Of a stretch of 64,000 nt of DNA, positions 46,109-55,808 are shown piece after piece. A program made the translations under genes and the position numbers. This DNA is from Candidatus Chloroploca mongolica (GTDB lineage Bacteria; Chloroflexota; Chloroflexia; Chloroflexales; Chloroflexaceae): contig NZ_SIJK02000021.1 in the NCBI RefSeq assembly GCF_004762035.2, forward strand, positions 37,203 through 101,202. Direction: 5' to 3'. A model generated the notes under the pieces. The model was not told where the DNA came from. It searched no databases and saw only the letters and a list, made by a program, of their open reading frames with translations. Numbering within the stretch: position 1 is the stretch's first letter; each line of letters starts with the position of its first letter.

Positions 46109-46188
46109 CCGTCTGCCTCAGCGGTAGGTGCCGCGTTGACGGCCACGACAAAAGCTGCAATCGCCCGATAACGGTCGCTCTAAGGGGG

Positions 46189-46218
46189 TTGACTTTCCCC
46201 ATGCGATAGTGCTATAGT
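46189..46218 (+). promoter_or_regulatory. Promoter upstream of the sigma factor gene, distal
   Basis: TTGACT (46189-46194), 18-base spacer, TGC-TATAGT extended -10 (46210-46218). It is 350 bases before the coding region; a transcript from here would have a long leader with short hairpins (GGATCGC..GTGATCC). Confidence 0.55.
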
Positions 46219-46474
46219 AGCAACCAGTACATCAACGGGGTGCCAGGATCGCGTCCCTTCGATTGTGTGATCCTGATGGGGTTGGAGCTACCCAGCTCGG
46301 CCCTCTCTTTATGCTAATGCAGGTCATACTATGGCACAGGGGCCAGAGTGGGGTAATAAACTCGCTCGGGCCTTCATCGTTCTTTGGCATTGCGACGCCA
46401 TAATGATCGTGTTATGCTGAAGAGTCTCTCCTTGCGCAGGGTGAGCGTTGATATCGCAAGTTGGCAGGAAAGGC

Positions 46475-46504
46475 TTGACAGCATGTGTATGATACAAGTA
46501 CATA
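46475..46504 (+). promoter_or_regulatory. Promoter upstream of the sigma factor gene, proximal
   Basis: TTGACA (46475-46480), 18-base spacer, TACATA (46499-46504). It would give a leader of about 55 bases. The stretch 46219-46474 otherwise has no gene; it may be an untranslated leader or a small RNA. Confidence 0.4.
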
Positions 46505-46564
46505 CGACTGCTGTTGACAGCACTTGTTACGGCGAGTGGTGTCAGGCGTTTCCTGGAGATTAGG

Positions 46565-47743
46565 ATGGTAACGCAGCACAAACTATCCACACAGGAGTCG
46601 GGTCTGATGATCGAGCGGCTGTTAGAGCTAGCCCGGGGTCGTGGGTATCTCACGTATAGTGAGATCCTTGGAGCGTATCCGCAACCAGAATTTGAAGTTG
46701 CAGAGGTTGATCAACTCTACGCTAGATTGCAAGCTGAGGGCATTAAAGTCATTGAGTCGGCGGCCGATCTGGAAAAAATCACCGAACTCAGTGATGAGGA
46801 ACCTGCCAGCGACCTGCATGATCTGGCTGACATCGCGTTTGATGATCCTGTCCGGATGTACCTTCAGGAGATTGGACAGGTACCGCTGTTGACTGCGGCC
46901 CAAGAGGTGCAACTCGCCAAGGCGATGGAGTCTGGCGATGCGGCGAAAGTCGCCCTCGAACGCGAAGAGTATGCGACCAGTCGCGAGCGCCTCTTGCTTG
47001 AGCGCGCGTTTGCCCAGGGCCAGGAGGCACGGCAACATTTGATCCAGGCCAACCTCCGCCTGGTTGTTTCGATTGCGAAAAAATACACGTCGTATGGCCT
47101 GACCATGATGGATCTGGTGCAAGAGGGCAATATTGGCTTGATGCGTGCCGTCGAGAAGTTTGATTATACCAAGGGGCATAAGTTCTCGACCTATGCTACA
47201 TGGTGGATCCGACAGGCGATTACGCGGGCTATTGCGGATCAGAGTCGCACGATCCGGCTCCCTGTGCATATGGGTGAGGCAATTAGCCAGGTCAAACGCA
47301 CGAGCCACAAGCTCCAGCAGTCGATGCAGCGTGAGCCAACACCAGAAGAGATCGCTGAGGCAATGGGGATCAGCGCTGGCAAAGTGCGCCGTACCCTCGA
47401 AGCAAGTATGCATCCGCTCTCCCTCGAAATGCCGGTTGGGCAGGAGGGTGAAGGACGGATGGGCGATTTCATTGAGGATGATCGCATCTCGACACCTTCT
47501 GAGGCCGCCGCCGTTTCGATGCTGCGCGAGCAGATCGAAGAGGTGCTGCAAAAACTTCCCGAACGCGAGCGCAAGATCATTCAACTGCGCTATGGCCTGA
47601 AGGATGGCCGCTATCGCACGCTCGAAGAGGTTGGCGTGGAGTTTGGCATTACCCGTGAGCGCATTCGCCAGATCGAGGCGGTGGCCCTGCGTAAGCTGCG
47701 CCATCCCCATCTGGGCAAGAAGTTGCGTGGGTACCTTGATTAG
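46565..47743 (+). CDS. sigA: Primary RNA polymerase sigma factor (RpoD/SigA)
   Basis: 392 residues from ATG 46565 (GGAG six bases upstream). Region 1.2 [16 protein letters not shown], the core region 2 [49 protein letters not shown], region 3 and region 4.2 [21 protein letters not shown] are complete. An N-terminal region 1.1-like domain ([18 protein letters not shown]) supports housekeeping rather than alternative function. It recognises -35 and -10 boxes of the kind seen throughout this window. A perfect 18-bp terminator hairpin follows. Confidence 0.95.
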   Translation: MVTQHKLSTQESGLMIERLLELARGRGYLTYSEILGAYPQPEFEVAEVDQLYARLQAEGIKVIESAADLEKITELSDEEPASDLHDLADIAFDDPVRMYLQEIGQVPLLTAAQEVQLAKAMESGDAAKVALEREEYATSRERLLLERAFAQGQEARQHLIQANLRLVVSIAKKYTSYGLTMMDLVQEGNIGLMRAVEKFDYTKGHKFSTYATWWIRQAITRAIADQSRTIRLPVHMGEAISQVKRTSHKLQQSMQREPTPEEIAEAMGISAGKVRRTLEASMHPLSLEMPVGQEGEGRMGDFIEDDRISTPSEAAAVSMLREQIEEVLQKLPERERKIIQLRYGLKDGRYRTLEEVGVEFGITRERIRQIEAVALRKLRHPHLGKKLRGYLD

Positions 47744-47771
47744 GGCTGTCGCCCTCCAATTCGGTGTTTCG

Positions 47772-47810
47772 CTCATCGAAAAAGCCAGCATAGCTGGCTT
47801 TTTCGATGAG
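47772..47810 (+). terminator. Terminator hairpin after sigA
   Basis: Perfect 18-bp stem (CTCATCGAAAAAGCCAGC and complement), loop ATA. The stem itself carries AAAAA/TTTTT runs but no T-tract follows. Confidence 0.7.
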
Positions 47811-47858
47811 CAACACAAAAGTGCTAACAGGCTGCCTGAAATGTCGACGGGTTGCTCC

Positions 47859-47894
47859 GGAGTGCCGACTTTAGCCGGCTAAAGCCGGCACTCC
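47859..47894. repeat. REP-like hairpin (GTGCCGACTTTAGTCGGC family)
   Basis: GGAGTGCCGACTTTAG..TAAAGCCGGCACTCC stem with one mismatch, sister of 9030-9075. Confidence 0.6.
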
Positions 47895-47959
47895 AACGGC
47901 ACACCACGTGGTGGCGAACGGTGCTGACACTCTTTTCAGCCAGCCGCTAAGGAGTTTCT

Positions 47960-49207
47960 ATGCGGACAACGACAAGGTTCTGGTTGCTCGTGCTCTGCGT
48001 CGGTGGGCTGGCCTTGCTGATCAGTCGCCCAGCGGTCGCGGCTGAACTGGCGAATACCGAGGTCTATCGCTTAGAGGCTGGTCAGGTCGTGACCTCTGAT
48101 TTGATCGTTACCGCAGGTGAGGTCTATATTGATGGAACGGTTGAAGGCGATCTTGTCGCCTTTGCCGGCCTCGTTGAGGTAAATGGGAGGGTTGAAGGCG
48201 ATCTGCTCGCGCTCGCGGGCGAGGTGCGCATCAATGGCGTTGTGGGTGACGATCTGCGCGCCGGTGCCGCCGGGGTGATCATTCATGGTGAGGTCGGTGA
48301 CCACGTGCTCGCTGCAGCAGGTGGAGGCGATGGCCCCGCAGGTTTTGTCCCACCTATCGGTGGACGAACGGTGCAGCAGGGCTTTGTCGTGGCATCCGAT
48401 GCTCGGGTTGGGGGCGGCGTGATCGTGGCTGCCGGTGGGGTGCAACTTGAGGGCACTGTCGGCGATGATGTTCTGGTGGCAGCCGGTAGCGCCGTGCTCG
48501 CAGGCACGGTAGAGGGCAATGCGCAGTTGAGCGTGGGCGCGTTGGACGTAGCCGACACCGCCCGTGTGACTGGTCAGTTGACCTATACCGCGCCTGAAGA
48601 GCTCAGCCTCCCTGATCAGGTCGCCGCCGAGATCCGCTTTGAACCAGAGGCCACGAGCGCGACGACTGGTGGTGGGTCAAGTCTCTTTAGTCAGGCGCTG
48701 CGCTTGCTGTTAGTGCTGCTTGGTTTTACCGGTGCCGCATGGTTGCTGTTGCGTTTTGCGCCCCAGGCCCTGGCGACACCTGCCGGAGCCATTATGATGA
48801 GCCCTGGCAAAGCCCTGCTCTATGGCCTCGTGGCCGCACTCTTACTCGTAGGCTTGCCCTTGCTCTCAACCCTGATCGGTGTCATCTTGCTGCTCTTCTG
48901 GGGGCCTCTGCCTGCGATCATGTTTGGGTTCTTTTTAACCGGTGCCCTCGTGCTTATCTGGACACTCAGCCCACTTGTTACGGGTCTCTGGCTTGGGCAG
49001 GCCATCTTCCAGGCAACGGGGCGCTATGCGAGCCGCCTGGCAAGCCTGATGCTGGGGGTTACCGTCATTGTGTTGCTTGGCATGGTGCCATTCCTGGGAT
49101 GGTTCATCTATCTGCTCAGCTTCCTCTTTGCCGTTGGCGGTACGCTCCTGGCCCGGAATGCGGCCCTGGCACGGCGCTCTGAGTCGATGATAGGCGCACC
49201 AGGCTAG
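47960..49207 (+). CDS. Bactofilin-like repeat membrane protein
   Basis: 415 residues. A signal peptide (to about 27) is followed by beta-helix-like repeats of the form VYIDGTVEGDLVAFAGLVEVNGRVEGDLLALAGEV.. to about residue 200, the polymer-forming-cytoskeletal/bactofilin signature, then a helical C-terminal part with four hydrophobic segments (about 235-400). The extracytoplasmic repeat domain plus membrane tail is a common combination in Chloroflexota. TAAGGAG is seven bases from ATG. Likely an envelope scaffold. Confidence 0.8.
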   Translation: MRTTTRFWLLVLCVGGLALLISRPAVAAELANTEVYRLEAGQVVTSDLIVTAGEVYIDGTVEGDLVAFAGLVEVNGRVEGDLLALAGEVRINGVVGDDLRAGAAGVIIHGEVGDHVLAAAGGGDGPAGFVPPIGGRTVQQGFVVASDARVGGGVIVAAGGVQLEGTVGDDVLVAAGSAVLAGTVEGNAQLSVGALDVADTARVTGQLTYTAPEELSLPDQVAAEIRFEPEATSATTGGGSSLFSQALRLLLVLLGFTGAAWLLLRFAPQALATPAGAIMMSPGKALLYGLVAALLLVGLPLLSTLIGVILLLFWGPLPAIMFGFFLTGALVLIWTLSPLVTGLWLGQAIFQATGRYASRLASLMLGVTVIVLLGMVPFLGWFIYLLSFLFAVGGTLLARNAALARRSESMIGAPG

Positions 49208-49217
49208 GGATCTATAC

Positions 49218-49266
49218 GGATGCACGCAAAAACGGCCAGCAAAGCTGGCCGTTTTTGTGCGCATCC
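49218..49266. terminator. Bidirectional terminator hairpin
   Basis: Arms 49218-49240 and 49244-49266 (AAAAACGGCCAGC with complement, two mismatches near the outer end), between converging genes. Confidence 0.7.
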
Positions 49267-49281
49267 GCGAGCCATCAGAAG

Positions 49282-52020
49282 CTATGGCGCAAGATCCAGT
49301 TGCAGATCTTGTTCGACCGTGGTACCAATCACGACCGTCACGGTTGCGCTGGCGACGGCACTCGTGTAACGGCGAACCGTCAGCAGCGGCGTCGCTTCGG
49401 TGTAGACATCCAGCGTCACTTCACCAGCCGGCAGGCCAGCCAGGTCGTACTGGCCGAAATTGTCAGTGACCACACTGCCGACGGCGTTGCCGTTGACCCG
49501 TGCCACCACCGCGACGCCAGCCAGGCCTTCGCCTGAAGCGACGGCACTGACCCGGCCACTGATTGCGCCACCAAGCTCAAGCGCAAAATCACGCCTGCTT
49601 GTCCCCAGTGAACGCGGCACGATGAACGCTTCGCCATCGGTGCTCTGATAGCGCTGCGTCGTTGCATCCGGCGAGAGCCGTGTGGCATACCGGACACGGT
49701 AGCGCCCACCGTCAACGGCCGGTGAACTGAAGGCCCCCGTTGCGTCGGTCAAGGTCGCCCCGATGACACTGCCGGTCAAGTCATCTTCAAAGATCACGAT
49801 GACCTGGCTCAGCGGTGCGCCGGTATCAGCGGCGGTCACCGTGCCAATGATCTGATGGCCGCGATTCAACGTAATATCGCGGTTGCTCAGGTTTTCGCCT
49901 GCGCCAAGCACAAGCGGATCGAGCGCGCTGTTGAAGAAGGCACGCACCTCGGCATTGGGTGATCGGCTCGCCAAGAAGCGCAGCGTATACTCGCCCGCCT
50001 CTAGCCCGCCCATACGGTAGCCACCGGTTGCATTGGTGCGCGCCAGCCCACGGATGATGTTGTTGCTATCTGTAGCTACGACGAGAACACCGGCAAGCGC
50101 ATCAGCGCCATCGCCGCTGACCGTTCCCGTGATGCTGCCACCGGCAACCAGTTCGGCATCAACATTCGAGATCAGCAGGCCCTCGGTGACAGTCACAGGG
50201 TTGCTTGCATAGAGTGCCCCACCATAGCCGAGGGTGGTAGTCACTGATGCAAAACTGGTCACAAACTGCACGCGATACGCACCAGGGATGAGTGGCTTGC
50301 TGACATAGGTACCATCGGGATCGGTCTGGGTCACGGTGACAAATGGGAATTCAGCCTCATTTGCCCCAAGGCGGGCCAGGACAACAATGACCCCACCAAG
50401 CCCGGCCTGACTGTCAGCGGCCTTGACCGTGCCACGGATGGTGCCGGTTTGCGTCGAAGCCGGCAGAGCGATGGGCGCAACCGGACTGATCGCACCTGCC
50501 GTCACGGCCACATCGGCCAGCGTCGTTGAACCAAAAGCCCCACTCGTGGATATGGCCCGATGATCGAAGCGCAGCGTGTAGGTGCCGGACGGTACGTTAT
50601 CCAAGGTGTAGGTACCGGTTTCGTCGGTGAGAGTCCCGGCAACCGAGTTCTCATCAGCATCAACCGCAGTCACCCGCACAGCGCCCACGGGCGCGCCATC
50701 GGCAGTCACGGTTCCGCGCAAAGCACCCACCGCAGGCAGCAAGAGATTAACCTCGGGCGTCAAATTCGGCTCGGTGACCTGCACCGGGTCGCTGCTGACC
50801 GTGCCGAACAGCGCCAACGCCGGATCGCCTGTTGCACCGGGCAACGCTTTGACAGTATAGGTTCCCGTCTCTAAGCCAGTTGCAATGGTATAGACGCCAT
50901 CAGTAATAGTGCGCGTGACGGTGATGATGTCACCCTGGCTATCCAGTACTTCAACGACAATCCCGGCCAACCCGGTTCCCGTTGCATCACGCACGGTACC
51001 GGCGAGACCGCCCGTGCCGGCGAGAACAGGGGTTGCAGGAATTTCAAAGGCACTCACGGGCAGCGTCAACTCAGCCCCGCCTGCCATCCCGGGCATCGTC
51101 GCGGGCTGACCATTGATCTGCACAATGAAGGGGGCCACATTCTGCACCGAACTGCTCATCCCGTGGGCCACCATGCTATAGAAGCCCGCCTGGGTCAGCC
51201 CACCCGAGCCAAAGGTAAAGCGGATATTGCCCTGGGCATCGGCGTTCCCAGTGATTGAGAGGGGCATCACCCCGCCACCTGGCATATTGAGCCAGGTGCG
51301 GAACTCTTCGCCGGGCAGGAAGCGTGACCCCTGGAAGACATGGGCCGTCCCAATCGGGCCACGATCCGGCGAAACACCCATGGTAAAGATGCCGCCGGTT
51401 GTGCTCTCATCATCATTGGCAAGGACTTCCACTTCAGCCAGGTTCGAGTTACAGGTCTGGACTGGTGTACAGCGGAAGACCGCAAAAAGGGCAACCCGTG
51501 ACTGCAACGGCGCATCGCGGCGCACAAAGAAATTGATCCGCCCGCGACGTTCTTCACCGGGCGCGATATTCCGCACTTCGACGGTCACGGTGCTGCCATC
51601 ATGGGCAAGGTAACGATCCCCAGGTGCTGGGCTTACCGACGTAAAGGAAAGCAAGCGCGACTGATAGACCAGTTGCAGGGTGTCGCTTGCAATCATATCA
51701 GTAGTGCTCTGGTTACGAAAGCGATACTCAACCGACAGCGTTGAGCCGCGTTGCACCTGGGACAACGGTACCGGGCGAATCGTCACCTGGCGCGCAGGGA
51801 ATGGGGGCGGGGGTGGAGGCGGCGGGGGTGGAGGCGGCGGCGCGGGCGGTTGCGGCAGGGCCGCAAAGGGGAGGTAGGCGGTCAAGCCACCTGACGAAAG
51901 GGTTCCTTCCTCAGCCGTGGTCGAGGCAACCCCTATTGCCATCCCGACCATGCCCATCAACAAAGCAACGAAAAGGAACAGACGTAACGAACGAAACACA
52001 CCATCAGAACGTAGCTTCAT
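49282..52020 (-). CDS. Exported surface protein of repeated carboxypeptidase-regulatory-like domains
   Basis: 912 residues. A signal peptide ends near 39, then LTAYLPFAALPQP, a run of about 13 prolines (encoded by CCGCC repeats near 51810-51845), a DUF11/CARDB-like beta domain (about 80-200), a second beta domain (about 210-310), and six repeats of about 75 residues, each IRGTV..DG.PLAGV.V..T..DGTY....LPAGTYT-type, the carboxypeptidase-regulatory/CNA-B fold seen in adhesins and stalk proteins. No anchor was recognised at the C terminus. Probable surface matrix protein. Confidence 0.85.
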   Translation of the reverse strand: MKLRSDGVFRSLRLFLFVALLMGMVGMAIGVASTTAEEGTLSSGGLTAYLPFAALPQPPAPPPPPPPPPPPPPFPARQVTIRPVPLSQVQRGSTLSVEYRFRNQSTTDMIASDTLQLVYQSRLLSFTSVSPAPGDRYLAHDGSTVTVEVRNIAPGEERRGRINFFVRRDAPLQSRVALFAVFRCTPVQTCNSNLAEVEVLANDDESTTGGIFTMGVSPDRGPIGTAHVFQGSRFLPGEEFRTWLNMPGGGVMPLSITGNADAQGNIRFTFGSGGLTQAGFYSMVAHGMSSSVQNVAPFIVQINGQPATMPGMAGGAELTLPVSAFEIPATPVLAGTGGLAGTVRDATGTGLAGIVVEVLDSQGDIITVTRTITDGVYTIATGLETGTYTVKALPGATGDPALALFGTVSSDPVQVTEPNLTPEVNLLLPAVGALRGTVTADGAPVGAVRVTAVDADENSVAGTLTDETGTYTLDNVPSGTYTLRFDHRAISTSGAFGSTTLADVAVTAGAISPVAPIALPASTQTGTIRGTVKAADSQAGLGGVIVVLARLGANEAEFPFVTVTQTDPDGTYVSKPLIPGAYRVQFVTSFASVTTTLGYGGALYASNPVTVTEGLLISNVDAELVAGGSITGTVSGDGADALAGVLVVATDSNNIIRGLARTNATGGYRMGGLEAGEYTLRFLASRSPNAEVRAFFNSALDPLVLGAGENLSNRDITLNRGHQIIGTVTAADTGAPLSQVIVIFEDDLTGSVIGATLTDATGAFSSPAVDGGRYRVRYATRLSPDATTQRYQSTDGEAFIVPRSLGTSRRDFALELGGAISGRVSAVASGEGLAGVAVVARVNGNAVGSVVTDNFGQYDLAGLPAGEVTLDVYTEATPLLTVRRYTSAVASATVTVVIGTTVEQDLQLDLAP

Positions 52021-52217
52021 GCTAAAACTCCCAATACAGATTCATCGACACTGCACATAGGGCGATGTCCCACAACTCCAGTTGCGCTTGCGAAGGGCGA
52101 GCTCACGCCGCCCCGGGCAAGCACTCCAGGAATCATTCTACCAGATATGGCCCTTGGATTTCTTCTACCTTGCGGATAGGTAGGTTTTTTTGACGCAAAG
52201 GCGCGAAACGGCGCAAG

Positions 52218-52246
52218 TTGACGCCGAGGTAATCCGGTGCTATAGT
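52218..52246 (+). promoter_or_regulatory. Promoter of the B12-riboswitch operon
   Basis: TTGACG (52218-52223), exact 17-base spacer, TATAGT (52241-52246) preceded by TGC (52238-52240). Start of transcription would be near 52253, some 60 bases ahead of the riboswitch. Confidence 0.65.
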
Positions 52247-52315
52247 AGCACGGCGTTGCATATGCTTCACAAAAGAGGTGCGACGCGGGACATTTTCCAA
52301 TTATATATTCCAGTC

Positions 52316-52437
52316 AGATAGCGGTTCCTCTGGTTTTACAATCAGGGTGAAAGCCGAAGCCGGTGTGAGTCCGGCACTGTCGCGCAACTGTAATGCCTCC
52401 CTCAAAGGATGCAGAGTCAGGTCGAGCGCCGCTATCT
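52316..52437 (+). promoter_or_regulatory. Cobalamin riboswitch
   Basis: The core has GGGTGAAAGCCGAAGCCGG, then GTGTGAGTCCGGCACTGTCG, the CAACTG box and later GAGTCAGGTCGAG; these are the conserved B12-element blocks, with the first pair forming the GCCGG/CCGGC stem. AGATAGCGG (52316-52324) pairs with CCGCTATCT (52429-52437) as closing stem P1. It is followed about 100 bases later by an intrinsic terminator before the first gene, so bound corrinoid should stop transcription. Confidence 0.85.
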
Positions 52438-52538
52438 TTGCTGACCTTTCCTTCGCGTAATCTGAGGAAGGCGGACGAGTATGACTGACCCGTAGGAGAA
52501 CCCCCCGGTCCCGCGATCGTGGCCCTGCCGGTACATGC

Positions 52539-52582
52539 ACAGCGACCGCCCGACACTTTTGTCGTGCGGTCGCTGTTTGTTT
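52539..52582 (+). terminator. Intrinsic terminator of the riboswitch
   Basis: Stem CAGCGACCGC/GCGGTCGCTG extended by CGACA/TGTCG around a four-base loop, followed by TTTGTTTG. Located between the riboswitch and the start codon. Confidence 0.75.
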
Positions 52583-52603
52583 GTAGTGTGAGGAGTGTAG
52601 GCA

Positions 52604-54937
52604 ATGCATCAGGTTCGTTTGTTCGTGCTGGCCTGTGGTCTGGCAGTATGTACGTTGCTTGGTTTTGTTGGTGTCGCTACGGCCCGCGTTCCTGCCGTTG
52701 CCCCAGTAGCTGCACCCGCGGCTTTTGCGATACCCCGGACGAGTTATCCCATTCTTGATACGGCCCCGATCACCCGTGCGCTTGTGTATCTGGATGGTGC
52801 CCAGCGCAACGATGGCGGTTTTGTTGGCTTTACCCCCGGCCAGAGCGATGATTTCACGAGTGTTAGGGTGGCCTTTGCGCTTGGTGCAGCCCGCCTGCCT
52901 GGTGACTATCTGCTCAGTGACGAGGGCAAGAGCGTCCACGATTATTTGACCACCCGCGCCTATAGCTATACGCACGATCTCCAGGGGCGCCCGCTGCCCG
53001 GTCGTCTCGGTATGCTGATTATCGCGGCGGTGGCCGGTGACGCGAATCCGATGGCCTACGGGACGGATCCTACCGCGCAGCCGCTCGATCTGGTTGCCGC
53101 GCTGACGGCAACCTACCAGCCTGCGACGGGCGCGTATAGCAGCACGGCATCGCTCGGCTTTTCCAGTGGTGCCGCCGGCCCACTGAATCAGGCCTATGCG
53201 CTGCTCGGTCTGGCGGCAGCACAGCAAGCTTTGCCTTCTGAGCAAGCGCTGACCTACCTGATTGATCTGCAAGATACCGATGGAAGCTGGGGCTTTGGTT
53301 TTGGGGGCGATGTTGATACGACCGCGTTGATTGTCCAGGCGCTGCTTGCCAATGGCGTTGCCCCGACCGCGCCGGTGATCCAGGATGCGCTCGGCTTTCT
53401 CGCCGCAAGCCAGATCGATGATGGGAGCTGGGGCTTCGATGGGACGCCGAATGCCGACTCGACGGCTGCCGTGATCCAAGCCGCCGCCGCCGCCGGTTTC
53501 TTCCCGGTGACCTTGAGCTGGCAGGCGGCCAATGGCAATCCGCAGACGGCGCTGCTGGCCCTGCAACAGGCTGATGGCGGTTTTGGCAATGCGCTTGGCA
53601 CGGCCAATGCGATCCCTGGGCTGGCCGAGGCGCCACTGCCGATCTTTAGTAGCCGCCAGCGGGCCGAGCGTGCGCTTGCCTGGTTGCAGACAACGCAGAC
53701 AAGCAGTGGCGGATGGGCTTCGTTTGGCACAACGCCCGACGTCGGGGCGACGCTCGATGTCATCTTGGCCGTTAGCGCGGCAGGCTTTGCACCCGACAGT
53801 GTGAGCCAGCCCGGTGGAGCGTCGGCGCTCGCCTTCTTGCGCAATCAGGTCTTGACCTATACCCGTGTGATCACCACCGCTGGCGATGTCAGCACCAATC
53901 TCTTCCCGGCTGCGACGGGCAAGGCGCTGCTTGGCATTGTTGCGGCAGGCGAAGATCCGACCGCCTTTGCCGCCAGCCCTGGCGTCACGCTCAATCTCGT
54001 CACCGATCTTCAGGCAACCCTCCAGCCTACTGGTGCCTACAGTACCACCGCTGTACGTGGCTTTAGCAGCGGGGCGGCAACCCCGCTCAGTCAGGCCTTT
54101 GCCATCCTGGGCCTGCGTGCGGCAGGTGAAGCTATTCCCGACGAGGCCATTGATTTCCTGCGTCAGCGCCAGAATGCCGAAGATGGCTCGTGGGGCAGTG
54201 TTGATACCACCGGCCTGGTGATCCAGGCGTTCGTTGCCGCCGGGGTCGCGCCAAATGATCCAGCCATTGCCGCGGCAGTCGCCTTCCTGCGCAGCCAGCA
54301 GGATGCGCTCGGTGGCTGGAATAATCCCAATTCGACGGCCTACGCTATCCAGGGCTTGCTCGCCGCTGGCGAAGATCTGCGCAGCGATTGGCGCAAAGCT
54401 GGACGCAGCCCCTTCGACGCGCTCGGTCTCTATCAGCGGCCCGATGGCCCGCTGACCTACACCTGGGAAGAGGGTTCGTTCTTTACGCCGGGGACGTCGA
54501 ATGCCTTTGCCACGTGGCAGGCTGTGCCCGCGCTGCTCGCCCGCAGCTATCCGCTGCCGACAGGAACTGATCTGACACAGTATGTCCCGGTTCTGCGCGG
54601 CCCCAATCCAGACCGCCTGGTCGTGCGGCCAACCACAGGGCGTTGGGGCAACAGCATTGCCGTCAGCCTCCCCTTTGGCGGTGATCTCAATGGTGACGCT
54701 ACTGCTGAACTCGAATGGCGTGCCGCCGGGGCAAGTGAATGGCTCACAGCGACGCTGACGCGGGCACCTGGCGTCTTTACCGCGACGCTGCCCGTAACCA
54801 TGCCGCGAACCTACGAACTACGCACGATTGTGAACGACAGCGATGGCGTGCAGGCAGGCAATGCCGTAAGCACAACCCTGACGACAGTGACAACGGTTGA
54901 GCCGTTCCGAACGTATCTTCCGCTTGTGTTGCGGTGA
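52604..54937 (+). CDS. Exported alpha/alpha-toroid repeat protein under B12 control
   Basis: 777 residues with a Sec signal (to about 32) and GAGGAG before ATG. Residues 45-625 are about ten repeats of squalene-cyclase/prenyltransferase type: YLIDLQDTDGSWGFG, FLAASQIDDGSWGFD, LLALQQADGGFGNA, WLQTTQTSSGGWASF, FLRQRQNAEDGSWGS, FLRSQQDALGGWNNP, giving an alpha/alpha toroid. The same fold is the alpha domain of intrinsic factor and transcobalamin. A beta domain (about 650-760) follows, then VEPFRTYLPLVLR at the very end. The riboswitch and ECF genes point to cobalamin capture; I infer binding, no motif proves it. Confidence 0.8.
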   Translation: MHQVRLFVLACGLAVCTLLGFVGVATARVPAVAPVAAPAAFAIPRTSYPILDTAPITRALVYLDGAQRNDGGFVGFTPGQSDDFTSVRVAFALGAARLPGDYLLSDEGKSVHDYLTTRAYSYTHDLQGRPLPGRLGMLIIAAVAGDANPMAYGTDPTAQPLDLVAALTATYQPATGAYSSTASLGFSSGAAGPLNQAYALLGLAAAQQALPSEQALTYLIDLQDTDGSWGFGFGGDVDTTALIVQALLANGVAPTAPVIQDALGFLAASQIDDGSWGFDGTPNADSTAAVIQAAAAAGFFPVTLSWQAANGNPQTALLALQQADGGFGNALGTANAIPGLAEAPLPIFSSRQRAERALAWLQTTQTSSGGWASFGTTPDVGATLDVILAVSAAGFAPDSVSQPGGASALAFLRNQVLTYTRVITTAGDVSTNLFPAATGKALLGIVAAGEDPTAFAASPGVTLNLVTDLQATLQPTGAYSTTAVRGFSSGAATPLSQAFAILGLRAAGEAIPDEAIDFLRQRQNAEDGSWGSVDTTGLVIQAFVAAGVAPNDPAIAAAVAFLRSQQDALGGWNNPNSTAYAIQGLLAAGEDLRSDWRKAGRSPFDALGLYQRPDGPLTYTWEEGSFFTPGTSNAFATWQAVPALLARSYPLPTGTDLTQYVPVLRGPNPDRLVVRPTTGRWGNSIAVSLPFGGDLNGDATAELEWRAAGASEWLTATLTRAPGVFTATLPVTMPRTYELRTIVNDSDGVQAGNAVSTTLTTVTTVEPFRTYLPLVLR

Positions 54938-54956
54938 CGGGTTACCATTCACGCCC

Positions 54957-55040
54957 GTCCGCCCCCTCCCCAGCCCTCCCCCGCTGGGGGAGGGAGCCGG
55001 ACGCCTTCCCCAAGCGGGGGGAGGTTGGGAGGGGGGCGGA
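54957..55040. repeat. GC-rich inverted element, copy 1
   Basis: CCCTCCCCAGCCCTCCCCC pairs with GGGGGAGGGAG and a further GGGGGGAGGTTGGGAGG run. Same family as 25283-25319; a duplicate lies at 55673-55756 as part of the tandem duplication. Confidence 0.6.
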
Positions 55041-55092
55041 AACGCGAAAGACGGTAACGTAACATTCCGCGTGTGGAAGGCCAGAAACAACG

Positions 55093-55653
55093 ATGCGCTA
55101 CCTGTTCAAACTCATTGCCTCTATCCTTATGTTAAGCTGTCTTGCCTTGTTGAGCGGGCTTGTGCCTGCCATTCCGGCGAGTCTGGCGGCCCCGGTTGCG
55201 CAGAACCCAGCGCAGGCGGGGCTCGTCGTGCGGTTTGGCGATGGCAGGGTCGAGAAGGCATGCGTTAATCTTGGCGCAACGGGGGAGATGACGGGGGAAC
55301 AGGCGTTACGTGCGTCAGGGCTAACTACTATTGTTGCCTTTGATCCAGGGGCTGGGTCTGCTGTCTGCAAGATCGAACAGGTAGGCTGCAATTATCCCGC
55401 CGAGGGCTGTTTCTGTCAGTGTACGCTTGCCCCAGGCCAGCAGTGTCGTTACTGGGCTTACTATCAATGGAATAACAACGACTGGGTCTTTTCACAGGGG
55501 GGCTCGAGCTCGCGCATCCTGCGGGATGGCGATGTTGACGGCTGGTCGTGGGGGCCAGGTGGCATTGGCCTTGGCGTAGAACCGCCTGCCGTGCCTTTTG
55601 AAGAGATCTGTGTGCCACCGGCGACAATGTATCTTCCGCTTGTGTTGCGGTGA
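55093..55653 (+). CDS. Secreted DUF4430-like protein, copy 1 (short, hybrid C terminus)
   Basis: 186 residues. Signal peptide to about 30, then a domain with VVRFGDGRVEKACVNLGATG, TGEQALRASGLTTIV, Cys pairs, CRYWAYYQWNNNDWVFSQGG and ILRDGDVDGWSWGPG. This W-Y/W-GD pattern resembles the DUF4430 beta domain that in intrinsic factor and transcobalamin closes the cobalamin site; assignment from memory of the fold. After CVPPAT, the tail is MYLPLVLR, the end of the upstream toroid gene, left by the duplication junction. So this version is probably a truncated, differently anchored form. Confidence 0.8.
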   Translation: MRYLFKLIASILMLSCLALLSGLVPAIPASLAAPVAQNPAQAGLVVRFGDGRVEKACVNLGATGEMTGEQALRASGLTTIVAFDPGAGSAVCKIEQVGCNYPAEGCFCQCTLAPGQQCRYWAYYQWNNNDWVFSQGGSSSRILRDGDVDGWSWGPGGIGLGVEPPAVPFEEICVPPATMYLPLVLR

Positions 55654-55808
55654 CGGGTTACCATTCACGCCCGTCCGCCCCCTCCCCAGCCCTCCCCCGC
55701 TGGGGGAGGGAGCCGGACGCCTTCCCCAAGCGGGGGGAGGTTGGGAGGGGGGCGGAAACGCGAAAGACGGTAACGTAACATTCCGCGTGTGGAAGGCCAG
55801 AAACAACG

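Noticed and set aside
46219..46474. Possible 6S, tmRNA, SRP or other known structured RNA upstream of sigA
   Set aside because: No conserved motif of these RNAs could be recognised by eye; kept only as an unexplained leader.
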